NCBI GenBank assembly: GCA_035272265.1
Contig: DATEQV010000533.1
Span: 1-5,165, forward strand
Source of the DNA: Acidisphaera sp035272265
GTDB lineage: Bacteria; Pseudomonadota; Alphaproteobacteria; Acetobacterales; Acetobacteraceae
Length of the DNA: 5,165 bases
Direction: 5' to 3'
Shown here: one piece after another, positions 1 to 5,007 of the stretch
Layout of the letters: every line of letters starts with the position of its first letter
Numbering within the stretch: position 1 is the stretch's first letter
The notes under the pieces: generated by a model
What the model saw: the letters and a program-made list of their open reading frames with translations, nothing else
Databases searched by the model: none
What the model was told of the DNA's origin: nothing
Made by a program: the position numbers and the translations under genes

Positions 1-126
1 GTCGGAGTTAGCAGTTTTGCGGATGAATATGTCGCCAACGGCCACCGGCGGATTCTCTTGTTGTGCAGAACCGCGAAGTATCGAAAGAAATCTCCGATTT
101 GTTCGTGGTTTGTGCTTAACTCCGAC
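1..126. mobile_element. Short inverted-repeat element or transposon end inside a SIR2-like gene
   Basis: The first ten bases (GTCGGAGTTA) recur as an exact inverted copy at 117-126. With a one-base gap the match continues for three more bases (GCA) and then becomes patchy, as is usual for imperfect transposon ends. The SIR2-like reading frame runs normally down to about position 127, then hits a stop codon (TAA) supplied by the element a few codons in. The stretch is too short for a transposase, and neither strand shows a recognisable transposase fragment. It could be a complete 126-bp MITE-like element or one end of a larger insertion sequence that continues to the left. The left flank lies outside the window, so no target-site duplication can be tested. 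I do not recognise the insertion sequence family from these ends. Confidence 0.4.
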
Positions 127-409
127 AGGCTGCTAGCGGGAAATTCTCAGACAGCCTGGCAGGATCTCGAATGAACCACGACTGCTCGGCGAGCCACGCC
201 CACCATTCAGAGGTCTTGACCTGTTCCGGCAGCACTACCCCGTTGACGCGCTCGGCGTAATAGCAGCGCGCAATACGTTTAACGCTCTCGTCGGCAAGCG
301 GCACTCCGGAGGAGAACGACGCGCCGGCACCCAATAATACCGTGGGACGGGCTTCATTCTGGGGATTGAGAATCGAGGCAAGCTCGCGCACGGTAGCTGC
401 ATGGCTCAT
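116..409 (-). pseudogene. SIR2-like defence-type protein, N-terminal fragment, disrupted
   Basis: Starts at ATG 409 with a good ribosome binding site (AGGTGAG). The 97-residue product opens its nucleotide-binding fold with PTVLLGAGASFSSGVPLAD (residues 23-41), the glycine-rich GAGAS motif of SIR2-family NAD-binding domains. It continues into a W-rich stretch (SEWWAWLAEQSWF, about residues 67-79) of a type seen in SIR2-like domains of large bacterial proteins. Such domains often consume NAD+ in phage defence (Thoeris, DSR, SIR2-STAND/Avs types); which type this was cannot be told. A full SIR2 domain needs roughly 200 or more residues, and here the native sequence stops near residue 92. The last residues (ACRS and stop) are created by the inverted-repeat element. 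The catalytic His/Asn region is therefore missing and the product is presumably inactive. Lower GC than the genes to its right suggests horizontal acquisition. The family call is secure at motif level; the full architecture is unknown. Confidence 0.65.
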
Positions 410-417
410 GATGTGTT

Positions 418-424
418 CTCACCT
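418..424 (-). promoter_or_regulatory. Ribosome binding site of the SIR2-like gene
   Basis: On the minus strand AGGTGAG lies eight bases before the ATG at 409. It is a strong Shine-Dalgarno match and supports that start over any internal one. Confidence 0.6.
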
Positions 425-464
425 GCTCCGACTCGATAGTGAGCGAACATAACGGAAACTCTAC

Positions 465-492
465 CACATACAGGGGTCATATAGAGCGTCAA
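465..492 (-). promoter_or_regulatory. Possible sigma-70 promoter of the SIR2-like gene
   Basis: On the minus strand TTGACG (487-492) matches five of six bases of the -35 consensus. It is followed after 16 bases by TATGTG (465-470), a weaker -10. Transcription would start around 458, giving a leader of about 50 bases before the ATG at 409. The stretch is AT-richer than the rest of the window. This is a pattern match only. Confidence 0.3.
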
Positions 493-512
493 GCCCAAAA
501 TGTGGGGGAGTC

Positions 513-541
513 GGGAAACCCTTTATTCGTTCAGGGTTCCC
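513..541. repeat. Imperfect inverted repeat, hairpin-forming
   Basis: GGGAA-CCCT pairs with AGGG-TTCCC (nine base pairs, one bulged A at 518) around a ten-base loop. On the minus strand the hairpin contains the TAA stop of the short open frame at 523-669 and lies just upstream of the putative SIR2 promoter, a reasonable place for a terminator. Neither strand has a clear T-run after the stem, so it is not a textbook Rho-independent terminator. Confidence 0.4.
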
Positions 542-669
542 TTCTCGTCATAGATCTCCAGGCTGCGAGTGCCGGCGTTAATGGTTGCTTCCGAGAAGTG
601 AGCTTGTCGCGTGAGCGACCGCCACGGGCGCAAACCCAGCGCCGGGGCAGGACCGTCCGATGCCGGTTT
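523..669 (-). other. Short open frame resembling a protein C-terminus; possible gene remnant
   Basis: Between an in-frame TGA (670-672) and a TAA (523-525) the minus strand is open for 48 codons. The last part (about 526-612) reads HFSEATINAGTRSLEIYDEK and then GTLNE, with varied, protein-like composition. The first part (PASDGPAPALGLRPW) looks like random translation of GC-rich DNA. No plausible start codon with a ribosome binding site was seen. It could be the tail of an old gene whose front was lost when accessory DNA joined the host sequence, or chance. I do not recognise the family. Confidence 0.2.
541..598. repeat. Inverted repeat CTTCTCG/CGAGAAG, 44-base interior
   Basis: CTTCTCG at 541-547 is the exact inverted partner of CGAGAAG at 592-598. 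It shares base 541 with the hairpin at 513-541, so the two folds would abut or slightly compete. It could close a larger RNA stem on either strand, or be an operator-like or recombination site; seven base pairs alone is weak evidence. Confidence 0.25.
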
Positions 670-683
670 TCACCCGGATCGGA
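656..683 (-). terminator. Strong hairpin 27 bases after the nagA-like gene, candidate terminator
   Basis: TCCGAT-CCGG pairs with CCGG-ATCGGA: ten base pairs with a single bulged base (662) around the seven-base loop 667-673. It lies 27 bases beyond the stop of the nagA-like gene in that gene's direction, where the end of the five-gene transcript is expected. No T-run follows on either strand, so it would be a non-canonical or Rho-assisted end, or an mRNA 3' stabilising structure. It may also be a dispersed REP-like palindrome; no second copy was seen in this window. Confidence 0.4.
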
Positions 684-709
684 TTACCAGCCCGGACGCT
701 GCCCAACAG

Positions 710-1660
710 CTATGATTGCCCGCTCAGCAGCGTGATGTCGTGCGCGGCCAGAGCGGCCTGCAGCACCGCGCGCGGATTGTCGCGGGCGTAGCGGAGCGCG
801 GTCGGCAGCGGCGCGATCGCCCAGATGACGATGTTGCGGACGGCCGTGTCGAGCGTCAGGGCCGAGCCGGCGAGGCGCGGGCTGCCGGTTTCGTGCACCC
901 GTCCTTCGGCGTCGCGCTCGATCGTCGTGGCGGCGAACCGGTAGCGGCCGGGCGGCACCGCGGCGGCGGCGGTGGCGTCGGTGACGAGAATGGCGTCGCG
1001 CTTGGCGCGGATCATCGCCCGCAACGCATGCGGCGGCACGTGAATGCCGTCGGCGATGAACATGGCGGTCAGCCGGTCCTCGGCGAGCTGCGCCATCAGC
1101 GGGTTGTCGAACTTCGGCTGCGGCTGCGGCAACGCGTTGCCGAGATGCGTGCTGAGCGTCGCACCCGCCTCGGCGGCGGCTTCGATCGTGGGCCGGTCGG
1201 CCGCGGTATGGCCGAGCGCCACCACGATGCCTCGGCCGACCGCATGGCGGATCAAGGCCAGCGCGCCGGGCAGCTCGGGTGCGAGTGTGACCAGCAGCAC
1301 CGGACGGCGCGTGATGGCGCACAGACGGTCGAGCAGGCCGGCGTCCGGCGCCACCATCGCCTCGGCCGGATGGCAGCCGGCGTAGCCCGGCGCGGGGTTC
1401 AGGAACGGGCCTTCGAGGTGAAATCCGGGCACCATCCCGCGGAACCGGCTGCCGACGACGGCTTCGTCGAGCGCGGCGAGCCGGGTGGCGAGCACGTCGG
1501 CCGGCGCGGTGATCAGCGTGGGCAGGCAATGCGACACGCCGCACGCGCGCATCGCGGCGAGCGCGTGGTCCATCGCGTCGGCGGTGATCGTCTCGTCGTT
1601 GAAGTCGACGCCGGCGAAGCCGTTGACCTGGAGGTCGAACAGACCGTCGATGGCGGTCAC
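710..1660 (-). CDS. nagA: NagA-type N-acetylglucosamine-6-phosphate deacetylase, short barrel-only form
   Basis: Amidohydrolase-superfamily protein of the NagA group. NagA removes the acetyl group from GlcNAc-6-phosphate in the cytoplasm, giving glucosamine-6-phosphate. The NagA signature residues are present in order: Q11 and N13 in DLQVNG (replacing the HxH of other amidohydrolases), E83 in HLEGPFL, H151 in ALGHT, H172 in STHLGNA, H207 in DGIHV, the catalytic acid D228 in LVTDAT, then LAGSALT (264-270). The intervals between the three histidines equal those of E. coli NagA. At 316 residues it is well below the usual 380 or so. It begins directly at the first barrel strand and ends without the final GxLxxGxxADL strands, so both parts of the beta-sandwich domain are missing. 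The start is GTG 1660, sharing GTGA with the cbpM stop; the open frame upstream has no start codon. No other nag gene is visible, so the true substrate may differ. Confidence 0.8.
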   Translation of the reverse strand: MTAIDGLFDLQVNGFAGVDFNDETITADAMDHALAAMRACGVSHCLPTLITAPADVLATRLAALDEAVVGSRFRGMVPGFHLEGPFLNPAPGYAGCHPAEAMVAPDAGLLDRLCAITRRPVLLVTLAPELPGALALIRHAVGRGIVVALGHTAADRPTIEAAAEAGATLSTHLGNALPQPQPKFDNPLMAQLAEDRLTAMFIADGIHVPPHALRAMIRAKRDAILVTDATAAAAVPPGRYRFAATTIERDAEGRVHETGSPRLAGSALTLDTAVRNIVIWAIAPLPTALRYARDNPRAVLQAALAAHDITLLSGQS

Positions 1661-1980
1661 GGCTCGCTGGCGCGCAGGGCGGCGAGCAACGGCGCGCGGG
1701 TGCTCTCCGGCTGCTGCTCGATCGCGCGGCGGACCGCCTTCAGGGCGGCGCGTAACTCGTTGACCTGATCGATCAGCGACAGCACGACCGGCATGACGTC
1801 CTCGCCCAGCGCGAGGTCCTCGCGCAGCTCGTGGACGAGGCGCACACGGGCGATGTCGATCTCGGTGAACGACATGACGTCGCCGTTGGCATCGACGCGC
1901 ACCCAGCCGCGTTCGACCCAGGACAGCAGCTCGGCCTCCTGCACATTGGGCAGCAGGCGCAGCACGCCCTCTAGCTCCAT
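1657..1980 (-). CDS. cbpM: Chaperone modulator CbpM
   Basis: A 107-residue MerR-like small protein of the CbpM family. In E. coli CbpM binds the J-domain of CbpA and blocks its co-chaperone and DNA-binding activities. Family features seen are an N-terminal segment with LLSWVERGWVRVDANGD (18-34), the DIARVRLVHELREDLALGED block (42-61), which corresponds to the helix-turn-helix-like core, and a C-terminal helical stretch (about 66-90, SLIDQVNELRAALKAVRRAI). It starts at ATG 1980, 13 bases after the cbpA stop, with GGGGAT seven bases upstream as a ribosome binding site. Its TGA overlaps the GTG of the nagA-like gene, so translation of the two is probably coupled. The position directly after cbpA is the classical arrangement and supports the call. 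Confidence 0.88.
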   Translation of the reverse strand: MELEGVLRLLPNVQEAELLSWVERGWVRVDANGDVMSFTEIDIARVRLVHELREDLALGEDVMPVVLSLIDQVNELRAALKAVRRAIEQQPESTRAPLLAALRASEP

Positions 1981-1993
1981 CGGGCGATCCCCA

Positions 1994-2896
1994 TCAGGCT
2001 TTCTCCAGCTCGGCGCGCGGGTTGAACTCGTGTTGGGGCGTCCAGTCCTTCAGGAAGGCGGCGAGCTCGGGTTCCTCGCCGGGCGGCTGCACCACGTCGA
2101 GCTCGACGAACTGGTGGCCGTGCTTGATGCCACGGCCGCGCAGGCGCAGGCGCGTGCCGGTGCCCGAGCCGGGCGGGACGGTCACGCGCACGCGGCCGCC
2201 GAGCGTGGGGACTTCGATCGGGCCGCCGAGCACCGCCTCCTTCAGCGTCACCGGCAGGCGCAGGATGATGTCGTCGCCTTCGCGCCGGAAGAACGGGTGC
2301 GGGGCGACGGTGATCTCGATCAGCGCGTCGCCCGGGCGGCCTTCGCCGTACCCCGGGCCGCCCTGGCCGCGCAGGCGCAGCACCGCGCCGTCCTTGGTGC
2401 CGGCAGGGATGGTGACGTCGAGCGAGCGGCCCTCGGGCAGCGTGATGCGCCGCGTGGCGCCGCGCGCGGCGTCGGCGAAGCTGACGGTCAGGCCGTAGTG
2501 GACGTCCTGGCCGCGGAGGTTGAGGCCGGCCTCGCCGCGCGCCGCGCCGAAGCCGAAGCGGCCGAACAGGGCTTCGAGGTCTTCGGGGTCGATACCGCTG
2601 GCCTCGGCGCGGTAGCGCCGGCCGGCGCCGGGGGCCGCGTCGGCGTAGTGGTGGTAGTACTCGCGCTGACGTTCGGCGCCGGTTTCGTCGATCTCGCCGC
2701 GGTCGTAGCGCGCACGTTTGTCCGGGTCGGACAGCAGCTCGTTCGCGGCGCTGATCGCTTTGAAGCGCTCCTCGGCTTCGTTGTTGCCGGGGTTCAGGTC
2801 CGGGTGGTGCTTCTTGGCGAGCTTGCGGTAGGCGGCGCGGATCGTCTCCTGCGTGTCGCCGCGCTGCACGCCGAGGACTTCATATGGATCGGCCAT
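1994..2896 (-). CDS. cbpA: CbpA, DnaJ-type co-chaperone / curved DNA-binding protein
   Basis: A 300-residue class B J-domain protein. It stimulates DnaK ATPase and presents clients; the E. coli form also binds curved DNA and is nucleoid-associated in stationary phase. The J-domain occupies residues 4-68 (DPYEVLGV at the start, basic helix II, the essential HPD at 31-33, the YDRG end). A G/F-type linker follows (about 70-125, with FGRFGFG at 111-117 onward). C-terminal domain I covers about 129-205 (SFADAARGATRRI, PAGTKDGAVLRLRGQGGPG) and domain II about 206-275 (PFFRREGDDI, TLKEAVLGG, PPGSGTG). The protein contains no cysteine, so the zinc-finger repeats of DnaJ itself are absent. ATG 2896 has a GGTGAGAG-type ribosome binding site and overlaps the preceding 61-codon gene by 17 bases. 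The cbpM gene follows after 13 bases. Confidence 0.92.
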   Translation of the reverse strand: MADPYEVLGVQRGDTQETIRAAYRKLAKKHHPDLNPGNNEAEERFKAISAANELLSDPDKRARYDRGEIDETGAERQREYYHHYADAAPGAGRRYRAEASGIDPEDLEALFGRFGFGAARGEAGLNLRGQDVHYGLTVSFADAARGATRRITLPEGRSLDVTIPAGTKDGAVLRLRGQGGPGYGEGRPGDALIEITVAPHPFFRREGDDIILRLPVTLKEAVLGGPIEVPTLGGRVRVTVPPGSGTGTRLRLRGRGIKHGHQFVELDVVQPPGEEPELAAFLKDWTPQHEFNPRAELEKA

Positions 2897-3065
2897 CGTC
2901 TCTCACCGGCGGTGCGGGCGGGATGCAGGTGGGAACGACCGGCGCGACCCAGGTGGCGCAAAGTCCGCCGGGCTGGCCCCACGAGTTGAGCAGCGTGTAG
3001 GTGAGCACGATCGCGAGCAGGCCGATCGGCACGCACAGCCAGACCATCAGACGCGCGAAAAGCAT
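2880..3065 (-). CDS. Small single-pass membrane protein, unknown function
   Basis: A 61-residue frame between the crotonase stop (four bases upstream) and cbpA (17-base overlap). Residues 7-27 (MVWLCVPIGLLAIVLTYTLL) form one hydrophobic helix after a short basic start (LFAR). A 30-residue tail follows with two cysteines (C36, C46) and a proline-rich patch (PTCIPPAPPVRDD). The arrangement fits an inner-membrane anchor with a short tail; orientation is uncertain. The start region has no strong ribosome binding site, so translation may depend on coupling to the crotonase stop. An alternative start at M7 would shorten the N-terminus. The TM-like segment and the exact fit between neighbours argue that it is real. 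I do not recognise a family. Confidence 0.6.
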   Translation of the reverse strand: MLFARLMVWLCVPIGLLAIVLTYTLLNSWGQPGGLCATWVAPVVPTCIPPAPPVRDDGRSI

Positions 3066-3069
3066 CCGA

Positions 3070-3858
3070 TCAGGCGCCGGTCCAGACGGGATGGCGCTTC
3101 TGCAGGAAGGCGTCGATGCCTTCGGCGGCGTCGCGCGCGAGCATGTTCCGGGTCATCACCTCGGCGGTGTAGGCGTAGGCGTCGTCCAGCGCCATCTCGG
3201 CCTGGCGGTAGAACGCCTCCTTGCCGATCGCCAGGGTCAGCGGGCTTTTCGCCGCGATGGCGGTCGCCAGCTCGGTCGTGGCGGCGGCGAGCGAGGCGTC
3301 GGGGACGACGCGGTTGACGAGGCCGATCTCGCGCGCGCGCTCGGAGGAGATCATCTCGCCCGTGAGCAGCATCTCCATGGCCTGCTTGCGCGGCACCGCG
3401 CGCGAGAGGGCGACCATCGGCGTGGAGCAGAACAGGCCGATGTTGACGCCGGGGGTGGCGAAGCGGGCGGACTGCGCGGCGACGACGAGGTCGCAGCTGG
3501 CGGCGAGCTGGCACCCGGCGGCGGTGGCGATGCCGTGGACCTGGGCGATGACCGGCTTGGGCAGGCGGATGATGGCGGTCATCAGCCGGGCGCAGGCTTC
3601 GAAGGTGGCGCGGTAGAAGGGCTCGCTCGGGTCGGCCCGCAGCTCGCGCAGGTCGTGGCCGGCGCAGAAGCCGGGGCCGTTGGCGGCGATGATGACGACC
3701 TTGACCGAGGGGGTTTCGGCGATCCCGGCGATGGCGTCGGTCAGTGCGGCCATCAGGCCGAGGGAGAGCGCGTTGCGCGCTTCCGGCCGGTTCAGCGTGA
3801 GCGTGGCGATGCCGTCCGTCTCGGTGCGAAGCAGGACCGCCGTGCTGCCGCCGTCCAT
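3070..3858 (-). CDS. Enoyl-CoA hydratase/isomerase family protein, ECHDC3-like
   Basis: A 262-residue crotonase-fold protein. It resembles human ECHDC3 along its length: CAGHDLREL (65-73), the KPVIAQVHGIATAAGCQLAA block (101-120), FATPGVNIGLFCSTP (133-147), the SRAVPRKQAMEMLLTGE block (152-168), and the FLQKRHPVW ending. Oxyanion-hole positions lie in the CAGHDL (about 66) and GCQ (115) loops. The two glutamates that hydrate enoyl-CoA in ECHS1 (E144, E164) align with Q117 and G137, so classical hydratase chemistry is unlikely; CoA-thioester binding with another reaction is the better guess. ATG 3858 is chosen because AAGGAG lies six bases upstream. The frame stays open much further, but that extension is antisense to the oxidoreductase gene and is not coding. 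First gene of the minus-strand string, four bases before the small membrane protein. Confidence 0.88.
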   Translation of the reverse strand: MDGGSTAVLLRTETDGIATLTLNRPEARNALSLGLMAALTDAIAGIAETPSVKVVIIAANGPGFCAGHDLRELRADPSEPFYRATFEACARLMTAIIRLPKPVIAQVHGIATAAGCQLAASCDLVVAAQSARFATPGVNIGLFCSTPMVALSRAVPRKQAMEMLLTGEMISSERAREIGLVNRVVPDASLAAATTELATAIAAKSPLTLAIGKEAFYRQAEMALDDAYAYTAEVMTRNMLARDAAEGIDAFLQKRHPVWTGA

Positions 3859-3864
3859 CTGGGT

Positions 3865-3870
3865 CTCCTT
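3865..3870 (-). promoter_or_regulatory. Ribosome binding site fixing the crotonase start
   Basis: AAGGAG on the minus strand, six bases before ATG 3858, is a near-perfect Shine-Dalgarno. It decides the start against the far longer open frame. Confidence 0.75.
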
Positions 3871-3887
3871 GCTGGGATCTGCCCGTG

Positions 3888-3917
3888 ACCATACTGGATG
3901 GGCATGGAAAGCGTCGA
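3888..3917 (-). promoter_or_regulatory. Possible promoter of the crotonase-to-nagA gene string
   Basis: On the minus strand TCGACG (3912-3917) and TATGGT (3888-3893) stand 18 bases apart, each matching four of six consensus bases. Transcription would start near 3881, about 20 bases before the crotonase ATG. The -35 lies inside the first codons of the divergent oxidoreductase, which the 39-base gap makes almost unavoidable. Weak pattern match; no operator palindrome was seen. Confidence 0.25.
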
Positions 3918-5007
3918 TTGCATCGTGGTCGGGGCAGGCGTGGTGGGGATCGCGTGCGCGCGGGCGCTGGCGCAGGCAGGGCGCGAGGTGATCGTGCTGG
4001 AGCGTGCCGGGGCGATCGGCACCGAGACGAGCAGCCGCAACAGCGAGGTGATCCACGCCGGGATCTACTACCCGGCGGGCAGCCTGATGGCGCGGCTGAG
4101 CGTGCAGGGGCGGCGGCAGCTGTACGCCTATTGCCGCGAGCGGGGGGTGGCGCACCGCAACTGCGGCAAGCTGATCGCGGCGACCAATGCCGAGGAGGAG
4201 GCGCTGCTGCCGGGCATCCTCGCGCGGGCCGAGGCGAACGGCGTCGAGGGGATGCGGCTCATCGACGCAGCCCACGCGAAGGAGATGGAGCCCAACCTGT
4301 TCTGCACCGCCGCGCTGGTGTCGCCGACCACGGGGATCGTCGACAGCCACGGGTTCATGCTGGCGCTGCAGGGCGATGCGGAGGCAGCGGGCGCGGCGTT
4401 CGTGTTCCACAGCCCGGTGACGGGCGGGCGTGCGACGGGCGACGGGATCGAGCTGGACGTGGGCGGCGCGGACCCGATCACGTTGAGCTGCCGGACGCTG
4501 GTCAACAGCGCCGGCCTGCATGCGCCGGCGCTGGCCCGCTCGATCGCGGGCATGCCGGCTGGGGCCGTGCCGAGGGAATACTGGGCGAAGGGCAACTACT
4601 TCACGCTGACCGGGCGCTCGCCGTTCTCGCGCCTGATCTACCCGGTGCCGGTGGCGGGCGGGCTGGGCGTGCACCTGACCGTCGACCTGGGCGGGCAGGC
4701 GCGGTTCGGCCCGGACGTCGAGTGGATCGAGGCGATCGACTACACCGTCGATCCGCACCGCGCGGACGTCTTCTACGAGGCGGTGCGGCGCTACTGGCCG
4801 GGGCTGCCGGACGGGGCGTTGCAGCCGGGATATGCCGGGGTGCGGCCGAAGATCGTGCCGCCTGGGGTGGCCAAGCAGGATTTCGTCATCCAAGGGCCGC
4901 GCGAGCACGGCGTTGCCGGACTGGTGAATCTGTTCGGGATCGAGAGTCCCGGCCTGACGGCGTCGATGGCGATTGCGGACGCCGTGGTCGAGCGCGTCAG
5001 CGCGTGA
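3898..5007 (+). CDS. FAD-dependent oxidoreductase, L-2-hydroxyglutarate oxidase (LhgO/L2HGDH)-like
   Basis: A 369-residue flavoprotein of the D-amino-acid-oxidase/glycerol-3-phosphate-dehydrogenase fold. The N-terminal Rossmann motif VGAGVVGIACARAL (11-24) ends at the ribose-binding E35. SSRNSEVIHAGIYYP (45-59) is the hallmark block shared with L-2-hydroxyglutarate dehydrogenases. PTTGIVDSHGF (153-163), LVNSAGLHAP (201-210) and the C-terminal YAGVRPKI (312-319) and FGIESPGLTASMAIAD (346-361) complete the fold and the second FAD contact. Family members oxidise 2-hydroxy acids such as L-2-hydroxyglutarate, passing electrons to quinone or oxygen; the substrate here is inferred. The length is that of a slightly short LhgO (usually about 400). 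ATG 3898 is used; M3 (3904) is an equally good start, since neither has a strong ribosome binding site. Divergent from the crotonase; the 3' end overlaps the transporter tail-to-tail. Confidence 0.85.
   Translation: MGMESVDCIVVGAGVVGIACARALAQAGREVIVLERAGAIGTETSSRNSEVIHAGIYYPAGSLMARLSVQGRRQLYAYCRERGVAHRNCGKLIAATNAEEEALLPGILARAEANGVEGMRLIDAAHAKEMEPNLFCTAALVSPTTGIVDSHGFMLALQGDAEAAGAAFVFHSPVTGGRATGDGIELDVGGADPITLSCRTLVNSAGLHAPALARSIAGMPAGAVPREYWAKGNYFTLTGRSPFSRLIYPVPVAGGLGVHLTVDLGGQARFGPDVEWIEAIDYTVDPHRADVFYEAVRRYWPGLPDGALQPGYAGVRPKIVPPGVAKQDFVIQGPREHGVAGLVNLFGIESPGLTASMAIADAVVERVSA

Noticed and set aside
1..171. Plus-strand frame open from base 1 to 171 (contains SSFADEYVANGHRR)
   Set aside because: Considered as a gene tail entering from the left. 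It crosses the element/SIR2 junction and runs antisense to the SIR2 gene, and I recognise no family.
120..432. CTCCGAC at 120-126 and again at 426-432 as a direct repeat
   Set aside because: Seven bases only, no extension on either side; probably chance.
640..690. Cobalamin- or FMN-riboswitch-like string (GGGTGAAAACCGGCATCGG on the minus strand)
   Set aside because: Superficial resemblance only: other conserved boxes are missing, it lies downstream of nagA, and no relevant gene follows. The simple hairpin explains it.
410..720. tRNA gene or tRNA-derived attachment site at the island boundary
   Set aside because: No T-loop-like GGTTCGAATCC or anticodon-arm pattern was found on either strand.
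439..735. Plus-strand 98-residue open frame starting with GTG
   Set aside because: No ribosome binding site and low-complexity Arg-rich second half. It runs antisense through the putative SIR2 promoter and into the end of the nagA-like gene.
716..3888. Long plus-strand frames opposite nagA, cbpA and the crotonase
   Set aside because: Typical antisense shadows of GC-rich genes, with Arg/Gly/Ala-rich composition and no domains. The minus-strand products have clear family motifs.
3070..4908. 612-residue minus-strand open frame
   Set aside because: Only its last 262 residues are the crotonase. The upstream part is Arg/His-rich translation antisense to the oxidoreductase, and a strong ribosome binding site marks the real start at 3858.
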